Program-made: the position numbers and the translations under genes
Assembly: GCA_945898185.1 (NCBI GenBank)
Contig: CAMDHP010000003.1
Location: 1-64,000, forward strand
DNA from: Akkermansia muciniphila
Lineage (GTDB): Bacteria > Verrucomicrobiota > Verrucomicrobiia > Opitutales > Opitutaceae
Length of the DNA stretch: 64,000 nt
Direction of reading: 5' to 3'
Notes under the pieces: generated by a model
What the model was told of the DNA's origin: nothing
The model's input: only the letters and a program-made list of their open reading frames with translations
The model's database searches: none
In this document: positions 49,850 through 59,900 of the stretch, one piece after another
Layout of the letters: every line of letters starts with the position of its first letter
Position numbering within the stretch: position 1 is the first letter of the stretch

Positions 49850-50662
49850 TTGAGAATTTTAAACTACACCCTGGTCGGCGTGCTCGGCGCGGCGCTGGCG
49901 AGTCTGGCTACCTATCGGCTGCTCAATGGCGGCGCTTCCATGACCGCGCCGGTGGTCGAGCCGGTTGTGCTGCGGGAGTTTTTTCCGGCACCGGCGCCAG
50001 TGGTATCGACCGGACCCACGGTGGCGGAGCTGGAGGAGTTGACGCGCAAAAACGCCGAGTTGACCGCGCAACTAGCCGAGGAGCGGGCGCGGCGGGAAAC
50101 GGCCGACCTCACGCTGACTAAAACACGCGAGGATCTCGACGAGCTGCGGCGGCCGATGACAAGTGACGTGCTGAGTTCCTCGCTACGCGCCGAGTTGAAG
50201 TCCGGCGAGGTCGTGGTGACGGGCGGCTACAAACTGCCGGACGGCACGCGCCTGTATGCCTTCGTGCAGCCGACGGTGGAGCGGGTGGACGGCGTGGATG
50301 TGGTCAACATCGCGAGCACCTTTCGTATGTTATCCGACGAAACCGGCCAGAAGGTCGGCCTGGAAAACCTCGCCACCAATGCCGCCAACACCCTGCAACA
50401 CGGCGAAGTTTGGGCGGCCGAGGAACAAGCGGCGGTTCTGGGGATCTTGGAGAGCGCGCCAGGGCTGCGCGGAATCAGTTACCCCGGAGTGAAGGTGCCG
50501 AACGGAGTGAGCTCGGTGATAGAGGCGGGCATGTTACGACTCAAGGTCACGCCTAAAGTCGGCGTGGATAGCGGGATCTTGGATTTTGAGGTGCGGCTGG
50601 AGCAGCCGCAGCAAGTGCAGGCGGACGCGCCCGCGATAGAGCCGGTTGCGACGACTAAATAA
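49850..50662 (+). CDS. hypothetical membrane-anchored coiled-coil protein
   Basis: N-terminal TM segment, heptad-like region, then a beta-rich domain; TTG start probable. Confidence 0.7.
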   Translation: MRILNYTLVGVLGAALASLATYRLLNGGASMTAPVVEPVVLREFFPAPAPVVSTGPTVAELEELTRKNAELTAQLAEERARRETADLTLTKTREDLDELRRPMTSDVLSSSLRAELKSGEVVVTGGYKLPDGTRLYAFVQPTVERVDGVDVVNIASTFRMLSDETGQKVGLENLATNAANTLQHGEVWAAEEQAAVLGILESAPGLRGISYPGVKVPNGVSSVIEAGMLRLKVTPKVGVDSGILDFEVRLEQPQQVQADAPAIEPVATTK

Positions 50663-50733
50663 GACTGCCCGATGGAGGCAAAATTATGGTGCCCATTGGC
50701 GAGGATTTGAGGCAGTATCCTCCTTCATTCACG

Positions 50734-51522
50734 ATGAAAAGCGTTATCGAATTCAAAGCGCGCAAGGGTAAAGCGCCGATCAGCATGTCCACCGCTTACA
50801 CGCATTGGGAGTCGCGGTTTCTGGCCGACTCTCTGGTAGATTGCGTGCTCGTCGGCGACAGTGTTGCCACCGTTATGGACGGCGAGGCGACGACCTTCGC
50901 GGCCACGCCTGAAATCATGGCGCGGCATACCGCCGCCGTCGCCCGAGGGCTCGGCGGCGCGAAGTTTTTGATCGCGGACTTTCCATTTTTAGCCGCGCGC
51001 AAGGGCATCGTCTCCGCCGTGGAATGCGCGGCCCTCCTGCTCCGCTCCGGTGCCCACGCAGTGAAGATCGAGGGCGTGGACGGCCACGAGGACGTTATCC
51101 GCCATCTCGTCCAATCGGGCGTGCCGGTGATCGGGCATCTCGGGCTCACGCCGCAATCCATGCAGGCACTCGGTGGTTATAAAGTGCAGGGACGGGGCGA
51201 AGGGGCGGCGGCGGATTTGCTGCGTCAGGCCAAGGCCTTGGAGGCAGCCGGCGTATCCGGTCTGGTGCTCGAGTGCGTGCCGGCGGATCTGGGCAAGGCC
51301 GTGACGGAGGCGCTGGCGGTGCCGGTGATCGGCATCGGCGCGGGACCGCACACCGACGGACAAGTGCTGGTTTTTCACGATATGCTGGGACTCAACCCGG
51401 GATTCGGTGCGAAGTTCGTCAGGCAATTTGCAGACGGAAATAAAACCGTGGCCAGTGGACTGGAAGCTTACGCCCGCGCGGTCAGCGAGGGCACGTTTCC
51501 CAACCGCGAAGAAAGTTACTGA
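50734..51522 (+). CDS. panB: 3-methyl-2-oxobutanoate hydroxymethyltransferase
   Basis: ISMSTAYTHWESRFLADSLVDCVLVGDSVATVMDGE..VPVIGHLGLTPQSMQALGGYKVQGRGE..VPVIGIGAGPHTDGQVLVFHDMLGL. Confidence 0.95.
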   Translation: MKSVIEFKARKGKAPISMSTAYTHWESRFLADSLVDCVLVGDSVATVMDGEATTFAATPEIMARHTAAVARGLGGAKFLIADFPFLAARKGIVSAVECAALLLRSGAHAVKIEGVDGHEDVIRHLVQSGVPVIGHLGLTPQSMQALGGYKVQGRGEGAAADLLRQAKALEAAGVSGLVLECVPADLGKAVTEALAVPVIGIGAGPHTDGQVLVFHDMLGLNPGFGAKFVRQFADGNKTVASGLEAYARAVSEGTFPNREESY

Positions 51523-51537
51523 TCCCGCATTTCTCCC

Positions 51538-52092
51538 ATGAATAAGCCTCGCGTCCTGTTTTTGCTCAGCGGTTCCATCGCCTGTTACAAGGCCTGCTTT
51601 GTCATATCGCGGCTGGTGCAGGCAGGAGTGGAGGTTCGCCCCGTGGCGACGCCCTCGGCGCTCCAGTTTGTCGGCAAGGCGACGCTCGAGGGGCTGACCG
51701 GTCAGGCGGTGTCCACCGATCTCTGGGAGCCGGGCCAGGCGATGGATCACATCAACCTCGCGCGCTGGGCGGACCTCGCACTGGTGGCTCCGGCTACGGC
51801 TAATACAATCAACCGGCTCGCGGGCGGACTGGCGGACGATTTGGTCGGGTCGCTTTTTCTAGCATGGGAGCTGAAGAAAAAGCCGTGGTGGATCGCGCCG
51901 GCGATGAATGTAGCGATGTATCAGCATCCCATTACGCAGGCCTCGTTGCAAAAACTCGCGGGCCTCGGCGTGCAGGTCTTGCCGACTGACGAAGGAGCTC
52001 TGGCCTGCGGCGAAGAGGGCGCGGGACGCTTGCTTGATCCCGAAAAGATTTTGACCCGGGTGCTGGCCGAGCTGGGAACAAAGATTGCGTGA
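51538..52092 (+). CDS. coaC: phosphopantothenoylcysteine decarboxylase (stand-alone CoaC)
   Basis: VLFLLSGSIACYKACFVISRLVQAG..MDHINLARWADLALVAPATANTINRLAGGLADDLV..IAPAMNVAMYQHP. Confidence 0.92.
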   Translation: MNKPRVLFLLSGSIACYKACFVISRLVQAGVEVRPVATPSALQFVGKATLEGLTGQAVSTDLWEPGQAMDHINLARWADLALVAPATANTINRLAGGLADDLVGSLFLAWELKKKPWWIAPAMNVAMYQHPITQASLQKLAGLGVQVLPTDEGALACGEEGAGRLLDPEKILTRVLAELGTKIA

Positions 52093-52754
52093 GCGAGATG
52101 AATATTTTGCTGACCGCCGGAGCCACCCGCGAGCCGATTGATTCGGTGCGTTATTTGTCGAATATTAGCTCGGGTGCGACGGGTGCGGCGCTGGCGGAGC
52201 GGTTAGCGGCGGCCGGGCATCGGGTGACGCTGCTGCACGGCGAGGGCGCGGTGCGACCGGCGGGGGCGAGCGGCGTTGACTGCGTTGTCTTCGGCTCGAC
52301 CGCGCAACTCGGCGAACGGCTGCGTGCCGCGCTGGGAACGGGGACTTTTGCCGTCGTGATCCACGCGGCGGCGGTTTCGGACTACCAGCCGGCGACAGTA
52401 GCAGCGGAGAAGCTGAGCTCCGACGCGGACAACATGACGATCCACCTCGTGCCGACGCCAAAGCTGTTGCCGCAATTGCGCGGATGGTCGCCGAATCCGG
52501 TGCGAGTAGTCGGCTTCAAACTCACGACCGGCGCCGGTCCGGCCGAGCGGGCGGCGGCGGTGGGCAAACTGCTGTCACGCGGCGGCTTGGATGCAGTAGT
52601 GCAAAACGATACCCTCGATCTGAGCGAGGCGGGCGCGGGGCGGACGTTCCGGCTTTTCGCCGGAAGCGCCGAGGATGCGAGCGCGACGATCGTAAATGGC
52701 ATGCCGACCCTTGGTGAATGGCTTGTGCGCTGGGTAGATGCAGCGCCGAGGTAA
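52089..52754 (+). CDS. coaB: phosphopantothenate-cysteine ligase (stand-alone CoaB)
   Basis: MNILLTAGATREPIDSVRYLSNISSGATGAALAERLAAAGHRVTLLHG..HAAAVSDYQPA; GTG start overlapping the CoaC stop. Confidence 0.92.
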   Translation: MSEMNILLTAGATREPIDSVRYLSNISSGATGAALAERLAAAGHRVTLLHGEGAVRPAGASGVDCVVFGSTAQLGERLRAALGTGTFAVVIHAAAVSDYQPATVAAEKLSSDADNMTIHLVPTPKLLPQLRGWSPNPVRVVGFKLTTGAGPAERAAAVGKLLSRGGLDAVVQNDTLDLSEAGAGRTFRLFAGSAEDASATIVNGMPTLGEWLVRWVDAAPR

Positions 52755-52809
52755 AACTTCAGGAGCTTAATCAAAGCGAGACTGCATCGCGATCCATTCA
52801 CTCCCCGCG

Positions 52810-55365
52810 TCAACCCTCCGCCCGCAACGCTTCCAGCGGAGGGCGACCGAGCACGCCGCGGTTCGCCAGTAATCCAGTTGTCACCGTGAGCGTCACCACC
52901 GAAGCGATCGTAATCGCCACCGCTTCCCACGGCAGCACCGGCGCCACGCCAAAGACCCGCCACGCCACCACCGCGCCGCCTCCGAGCGCCAGCCCGGCCC
53001 CAGCCGCGCCCGCCAGCAGACCCAGCGTCGCCAGCTCCGTCACCAAGGCAGTTCGAACCTGCCGCGCACTTGCACCCAGTGTTCGCAACAACACCGCCTC
53101 TTTCACTCGCTGGTCGCGCCCTGCCGCCAACGCGCCGGCCAGGACCACCATCCCCGTCGCCAGGGTAAAGAGCGCGATGAAGCGCACCGCCAGCTCCGCT
53201 TTTCCAAAAACCGTGTCGAGCGACTCGATGAACAGCCCGAGATCGAGCAGCGACACGTTGCCAAAGGTTGCGACTACCTCGCGCTGCACTTGGGCGTTTA
53301 AATCCGGATCGGCGGCACGGGCGGCCAAAACGTAGAACTTTGGTGCCGCCTCCAACACGCCGACGGGGAACAGCACGAAGAAATTCGGTGACATATTCTG
53401 CCACTCCACTTTGCGCAGGCTGGCCACCCGCGTGCGGATGGGCACGCCCTGAACGTCCCACTCCAACTCGGCACCGAGCCCGATTTTGAGATCTTTCGCC
53501 AGTCCCTCGTCGACCGAGACCGGCACCACCTCGTCAGCCGCGCCTGTGGCTGCGTAAGTGGATATCCACTCACCCGCCACGACGCTTTCGGTCGCCGCCG
53601 GTTGGCTGCGGTAACTTGAACGGTATTCGCGCCGCAAAGTCCAGCCGGGCACGCCCGAGTCGGGGGTTTCCAACACCGCTTCAACCGCGACACCCTTGAG
53701 TTTCGCCAGCCGCATTGTGACGATCGGTGCCTCGGCCAGCGCGGGTGCGCCGAGCCCAGCGAGCTTATCCTTAAGTTCATCCAGCTGGTCGTCCTGCACG
53801 TCGAAGAACAAAAGATTCGGACGATCACTCACCCCCGCCATCCGCAACTGACCCAGCAACGCGCTTCGAGTGAAGGCAAGGGTGAGGAGCAGAAACGCTC
53901 CCAGTCCCAATGCGAGCACCAGGCGAACGGTGTGGTTGCCCGGACGGTGGAGATTCGCCAATCCCTGCCGAATCGGAAAAGGCAGCCCGCGCAGCACCCC
54001 TTTTCGCGCCAGCGCACGAACTCCCCCGACCAAGCCCAGTGCCACCAGAGAAAGCGCGCCTGCCGCGACAACTAACCCGCCCGTGAAACCGAGACCGTTG
54101 CGCCACCCGCCGGACAACACCACGGTCAGGCCTAGCACCAAAGCCGCGAGCGCGGCTCCCGCAGCCCAGCGAAGAACATCACGACGGCCCGATGCCGGCT
54201 CCATCGCCCTTAAAACCGCGAGGGGTGAAACCCGCCGCACCGACAGGAGCGGTAACAAAGTGCAAAGGCCGCTCAAGGCGATCCCGATCACGCCGGCGCG
54301 GGCCACTTCGCCCCATTGAACCGTGAAGCCGCCCGCTGCCATAGGCAGAAAATCCTGCACCAAGCCGCCCAGTGCCGCTTGTAAACCCGCGCCCGCCAGC
54401 GCACCCGCCACGCTGCCCGCAAAACCGACCGCGAGGCCCTGAACCATAAACACGCCGAGCCCCAGCCCCGCGCCGGCGCCAAGGCAGCGCAGCACCGCAA
54501 CGGTCGCGAGTTTCCGCCGCACCAGCGCATGCATCGCCGTCGCGACCCCGATTGCCCCTAGCAACAACGCGACCAGACCGGTCAGGCTGAGGAACGCGCC
54601 CACGTTCTCCATAGCCTTGCCGAGTTCACGTTTTCGCTCGACCACCGTATCGGCATTCAGCCGCAGTTTACGCAGGGTATTTTTTTCGCGCGTCGCCAAG
54701 GCCTCGACGTCGATGCCTTCAGGGAATTTAAAATGGGTGCGATATCGCACCAGCGCACCCGGCCCGAGCAAACCGGTTCCCTCCAGTCCGGCCCGAATAA
54801 CAAGAACGCGCGGCGAGAGCATCGCCACCGCTGCCGATTCACCCGGGAGCTTAAGCAAGGCGCCCGCGACTCGGAAGTCTTTCCGCCCCAGCCGCACCGT
54901 GTCGCCCGTCGCCAGGCCGAACTGTTTCATCAGGGTTTCCTCCACCAGAACCGCGTCACCGCCTGCCAGCGCGGCGTGGGCGGCGGACGGAACAGTTACA
55001 ATGTCACCATAAAACGGATACCCCGCGTCCGCTGCGCGCACCGTAACCAGGCGGGTGCCGGCTACGCCGCCCTTTACGTCCGGAACGGCCAGCATGGAGG
55101 CGAACGTAACCTCGCGCGCCTGTTCGCCGCCGAGGCTGCGGAGGAAGGACTCGGTGGGCGCGTCGGGCGCGCTGCGCGACTCAACCACCAAGTCGGCGCC
55201 GAGCAGGGCGCGGGCCTCACGATCGATCGCGAGGCGAATATTTTTAGCCAGCGAACCTGTCGCCGCCAAGGCGGCCACCCCCGCGACCACGGCGAGCGCG
55301 GTAAGTGCCAGCCGCCATCGCGACGCCCGGCCGTCCCGCCACGCTAATTTAAAAAGAAAATACAT
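52810..55365 (-). CDS. FtsX-like ABC transporter permease
   Basis: 851 aa MacB/FtsX-type permease; paired with the ATPase immediately upstream. Confidence 0.92.
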   Translation of the reverse strand: MYFLFKLAWRDGRASRWRLALTALAVVAGVAALAATGSLAKNIRLAIDREARALLGADLVVESRSAPDAPTESFLRSLGGEQAREVTFASMLAVPDVKGGVAGTRLVTVRAADAGYPFYGDIVTVPSAAHAALAGGDAVLVEETLMKQFGLATGDTVRLGRKDFRVAGALLKLPGESAAVAMLSPRVLVIRAGLEGTGLLGPGALVRYRTHFKFPEGIDVEALATREKNTLRKLRLNADTVVERKRELGKAMENVGAFLSLTGLVALLLGAIGVATAMHALVRRKLATVAVLRCLGAGAGLGLGVFMVQGLAVGFAGSVAGALAGAGLQAALGGLVQDFLPMAAGGFTVQWGEVARAGVIGIALSGLCTLLPLLSVRRVSPLAVLRAMEPASGRRDVLRWAAGAALAALVLGLTVVLSGGWRNGLGFTGGLVVAAGALSLVALGLVGGVRALARKGVLRGLPFPIRQGLANLHRPGNHTVRLVLALGLGAFLLLTLAFTRSALLGQLRMAGVSDRPNLLFFDVQDDQLDELKDKLAGLGAPALAEAPIVTMRLAKLKGVAVEAVLETPDSGVPGWTLRREYRSSYRSQPAATESVVAGEWISTYAATGAADEVVPVSVDEGLAKDLKIGLGAELEWDVQGVPIRTRVASLRKVEWQNMSPNFFVLFPVGVLEAAPKFYVLAARAADPDLNAQVQREVVATFGNVSLLDLGLFIESLDTVFGKAELAVRFIALFTLATGMVVLAGALAAGRDQRVKEAVLLRTLGASARQVRTALVTELATLGLLAGAAGAGLALGGGAVVAWRVFGVAPVLPWEAVAITIASVVTLTVTTGLLANRGVLGRPPLEALRAEG

Positions 55366-55372
55366 CTAATTG

Positions 55373-56071
55373 TTATTCTTCCACCGCAACCCCGCCTCGG
55401 AGCCTCAGCACGCGGCTGCAGCGCTTAGCCAACTCGGCGTCGTGCGTGACCAGCACGAGCGTGGTGCTTTTTTCGCGGTTCAATTCGAAGACGAGCTCAG
55501 TCACCACCGCCGCCGTCGCTCCATCGAGATTACCGGTCGGCTCGTCGCAAAACAGGATTCGCGGCGCGGTCACGAAGGCTCGTGCCAGCGCCACCCGTTG
55601 CTGTTCCCCGCCTGAGAGCTGCACTGGATAGTGCGCAATCCGCTCACCCAATCCAACCCGTGCCAAGAGGGCCCGCGCGTCCGCCTCGGCCGCGCGAGTC
55701 TCCGCACCCCTGATGCCTCGAAGCTCCAGCGGCACCATCACGTTTTCCAGCGCAGTGAGCGACGGGATGAGCTGGAAATTTTGAAACACAAAGCCCGTGC
55801 AGGCATTGCGCACTCGCGCCCGTGCATCCTCATCGAGACCGCCCAGCCCTGCGCCAGCGAGACGAACGTTCCCCGTTGTCGGCTGATCCAGACCCGCGCA
55901 GAGGCCGAGCAGGGTCGTCTTGCCGCTGCCACTCGGGCCGACCAAGGCAAGCGTCTCACCCGCGCCAAGCGCAAAGCTCACCGCCTGCAACACGGTCAAG
56001 GGACCCGCTTCGGTGGGATAAGTGCGGCTCAGATTTTCAACGACGAGGATGGGATCGGTTTCGATTGGCAT
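55373..56071 (-). CDS. ABC transporter ATP-binding protein (LolD/MacB-like)
   Basis: LVGPSGSGKTTLLGLCAGLDQPT..VQLSGGEQQRVALARAFVTAPRILFCDEPTGNLDG. Confidence 0.94.
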   Translation of the reverse strand: MPIETDPILVVENLSRTYPTEAGPLTVLQAVSFALGAGETLALVGPSGSGKTTLLGLCAGLDQPTTGNVRLAGAGLGGLDEDARARVRNACTGFVFQNFQLIPSLTALENVMVPLELRGIRGAETRAAEADARALLARVGLGERIAHYPVQLSGGEQQRVALARAFVTAPRILFCDEPTGNLDGATAAVVTELVFELNREKSTTLVLVTHDAELAKRCSRVLRLRGGVAVEE

Positions 56072-56128
56072 TTGGGCAGATTGATTGCGCAGGTAAGGAT
56101 ACACGCCACATTTCGCAATCGCCGCGCT

Positions 56129-56767
56129 ATGAACCTTCGACCGTATCTGCTTCTCGTCGTTTTCGGTCTCAGTTCCATCCTGGCCCGGGCGCAGACGGAA
56201 TCGCCCCGCACCCTCCTCGTTTTGGGCGACAGCCTTACCGCCGGCTATGGTCTCGATGATCCCGCCGCCCAAGCCTACCCTGCCCTGCTTCAACAAAAAC
56301 TCGCCGCCCGTCCCGCCACCGCGCAGCGACCTTGGCGGATCATCAACGCCGGACTCTCAGGCGACACCACATCGGGTGGCCTCCGTCGCATGGACTGGAT
56401 CCTGCGGCAGCCGGTGGACATCTTCGTGCTCGCCCTCGGCGCCAACGACGGGTTGCGCGGCCTTCCGCTCGATCTCATACGCCGCAACCTTCTCGCCATC
56501 GTCGCCAAGGTGCAGCTCAAAAACCCCTCCGTCCGCGTCGTGCTCGCGGGGATGAGGATGCCCACCAACATGGGCGACTACTCCATCGGCTACGAACGCC
56601 TCTTCTCCGAACTCGCCCGCGATCAAAACTGGACCCTCGTTCCCTTCCTCCTCGAGGGCGTCGGCGGCGTGCGTGAATTTAATCAGGCTGACGCCATCCA
56701 CCCGAACACCGCCGGCCACAAGATCATAGCTGAAAACGTCTGGGTTCATCTGAGTCCCTTTCTGTAA
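56129..56767 (+). CDS. SGNH-type arylesterase / TesA-like lysophospholipase
   Basis: LLVLGDSLTAGYGLDDPAAQAYPALLQQKL..NAGLSGDTTSGGLRRMDWIL..LALGANDGLRGLP..ADAIHPNTAGHKIIAENVW; signal peptide. Confidence 0.94.
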   Translation: MNLRPYLLLVVFGLSSILARAQTESPRTLLVLGDSLTAGYGLDDPAAQAYPALLQQKLAARPATAQRPWRIINAGLSGDTTSGGLRRMDWILRQPVDIFVLALGANDGLRGLPLDLIRRNLLAIVAKVQLKNPSVRVVLAGMRMPTNMGDYSIGYERLFSELARDQNWTLVPFLLEGVGGVREFNQADAIHPNTAGHKIIAENVWVHLSPFL

Positions 56768-56964
56768 GACTGGCCTGCATTTTTCGTTTCGTCTGTTTGT
56801 TTGAAACGGCGCTCATCGACCTGTTTTTGATCCTTCCGGTTTTCGCTGGAAATGAGCAGGCGCCCACCATCTCTCTGCCGCGCTCTTCGGTCAGGAACCC
56901 GGCTACGACGATTACTGCGGGTTTCCCGACCCGCTGGGTTTGCTGCAGAGCTACTCCGCCTGAC

Positions 56965-59900
56965 TCAGGCCAGCATCTGCTTGAGACTGTCGAGGTCCAT
57001 GACCGCGGCGAGGCTCTCTTCTTGGATGACGGCGTTGGCCAAGGCGGATTTTTCGCGTTGGAGGAGGCGGATTTTTTCCTCGACCGTTCCTTGGGCGAGC
57101 AGGCGGTAGGCGATGACGGGCTTGGTCTGGCCGATGCGGTGAATGCGGTCTATCGCCTGCGCCTCGGCGGCGGGATTCCACCAAGGGTCATAGAGGATGG
57201 CGTAGCTCGCGGCGGTGAGGTTCAGGCCGAAGCCGGCGGCTTTTAAGGAAAGCAGAAACACTGTCTTGGTGGGGTCGCTTTGGAACGTATCCACTAATTC
57301 AGCACGGTTCTCAGTCGAGCCTGTGAGCAGGAGGTGGCCGATGCCTGCGGCGACGAGGCGTTCGCGGATGATTTTTAACATCTCTACGAATTGGCTGAAG
57401 ACGAGGACCTGGTGACCCTCCTCGGCGAGCTCCTCGACGCGCTCCATCAGAGCATCAAGCTTCGCGCTGGGCATGTCCGCGTGGTCGGGATCAATGAGCG
57501 CGGGATGGCAGCAAATCTGGCGGAGTCGAAGCAGGCTCGCGAGCACGTGGAAACGCACCGCGTCGAGGGCGCTCTTGGTCTCGACTCCCAGGAGCTGGGC
57601 ACGGGCGCGTTTGAGTTCGGCGTCGTAAAGGGTGCGTTGTCCGCCTTCGAGCTCGACGATAATCTCGTCCTCGGTGCGCGGGGGCAGATCGGGCGCGGCC
57701 TGGGCCTTGGTGCGGCGGAGGAGAAAATGCCGCACGCGGCGGTGGAGGCGGGCGAGAGCGGCGGGATCGGCCTCGTGGTATTGGCGGCGGAAACCGGGCT
57801 GGTCACCGAGGAGGCCTGGCTGGGCGAAGGCGAAGAGGCTCCAGAGATCGGCGAGGCGGTTTTCGATCGGTGTGCCGGTAAGCACGAGACGGTGACGGGT
57901 GCGCAACGATCGCGCGGTGACCGCGACCTGGCTTCCGGGGTTTTTGATGAACTGGCCCTCGTCGAGGATGACGGCATCCCACTGCTCGGCGCGGAACTGC
58001 GCAGCGTTGAGGCGGAGCTGGGTGTAGTTGGCGACGAGAATGCTCGGGCCGGAAGTGGCGGTAGGTGCGGCGGCGCCGGTTTCGGGCGTGTATGCAGTGA
58101 TGGCGAGCGAAGGGGCGAAGCGCGCGGTCTCAACCAGCCAGCCGTGGGTAACGCTCTTCGGGCAGACGACGAGCGCGCGGAGGGGGCGGGCGGAGGCGAC
58201 TGCTTTGCCGGTATTTGAAATTTCATATTTGGGATTTGAAATCTCCACCGAGAGGTGGAGCAGCCAGGCGAGGGTTTGCACGGTTTTGCCGAGGCCCATG
58301 TCGTCCGCGAGCACGCCGCCGAAGCCTTGCGCGGAGAGATGGGAGAGGAACTGAAAGCCTTCGAACTGGTAGGGACGCAGCGTTGCCTTCAGGTCGGCGG
58401 GCAAAGCGGCGGGCGGCAGGGCGGCGATGCGGGCGGCGCGGTCTTGCAGGGCGTGGACAAGCAAGGTGTCGCGCGCGGCAAGGGCCTCGGCTTCGAGCGC
58501 GAGTTGCAGGACGTGGAGACGGTGTTTGACGGGACGACCGCCGGCGAGCACATCGTCCACCCCGAGCCCGAGGCGATCAAGCGCGGCGGCAGAGGCTGCA
58601 TCGGTGGCGACTTGGGCAGAGACTTTGCGCCAGCCGTGGCGCGGGAGGTGCACCCATTTGCCACGGGATTTTAAGAGCAAGGCGATTTCGTCGGCGCTGA
58701 GGGTGGTATCGGCAATGCGAAGACCCACGGTGAGGTCGAACCAATCGTGATTGGCTCCCGGTGCAGCATCCACCGAAAGGTCGAGCTCCGCCTCCAGCGG
58801 CACGCCCAGCAGGCTGGCGAGCTCGGGTGAGAGATCAACGTCGAGGGCGGGCGGTAGATTTGAGTGCCAGGCGAGAAACTCGTCGGGGAAGTTGTCCGAG
58901 ACCGGGCGAGACCAGGATTCGGCCCAGCCATCCCAAGTGAGGCGGAAAGAGCCGAGGCGGACGCAGACGGCGCGAGCGTCGCCAAGGTCGAATTCGAGGG
59001 CGGGCTCGCCCGGGAGACGGGGCGGCGGAGCGGCATTTTTAGCCCAAGCCCAGCCGGAGGCGCCGCCGGTCCAGTGTTGTTCGCAAACGGGCTCCTCGGA
59101 GCGGGCGGCGAGTTGCAAGTGGAAGTCGCGCTCAAGGCCATCGGGCGCGGGCGCGAGCCAGCACTTTACGTGCGGACGCAAGCGGATGAGCCGGACCTGG
59201 GAGGCGAGGCCCTTGGGCAAGCGGAGGCCGGCGGCGCGCAGGCGCGGAAGGAGACGGGAGTCGGAGAGCGCTGCGACAGGGAGCTTGGCGGACGGACCGG
59301 GGGGCGGGCCACGCCAGACCCGAGAGTCAAAAAAGTAGAGCGGCTCGGGGCGGAGGGCGACGAGCTTGGCTGGCTCGGCGATACGGCCATCGGGTGCGAC
59401 GAGGCGGATGGTGAGTTGCGCAGAATCAGTCGCTGATTCGATTGCCTCCGGCACGAGCGGCGAAGGCTCAATGACGAGCGGTTCGCCATCGGGCATGGCG
59501 AGGGCGGGGCGGGCGGCGGTGGTGCGGAGAACGCCCTCGACCACGCTCTCAGCAAGGGCGCTGCGGGGGTTGAGTGTATTGGTGCCAGCGATACGAAACT
59601 CGGCGGAGAGGGCGGCGCCCAATGCGGCTTCGGCTGGGGGCAGCGACTGGAAATCGGCGGGGCGGAGAGTGGCCAGCGCGACCAGCCATTTCTGCGAGGG
59701 AACTTTCCAAGGTTTGCCCGCGGTGGCACGGGTTTCGAGAAACCAGCGGCCGGTGATTTCCAGCCGCAAGCGAAGACCGGCGAGCCCGGCGAGCGGATCG
59801 GGGCGGGCGGCGGCGGCCTCCTCCGGAGAAGGGAGCGCACGGAGCCAACTGGAGAGCTCGGCCTCAAGGGCGCGCGACTGGACGGAGGCGGCGTCGTTCG

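Noticed and set aside
57391-58218. 275-aa + strand ORF opposite the SNF2 helicase
   Set aside because: Shadow ORF; E/G/A-rich with no domain signal.
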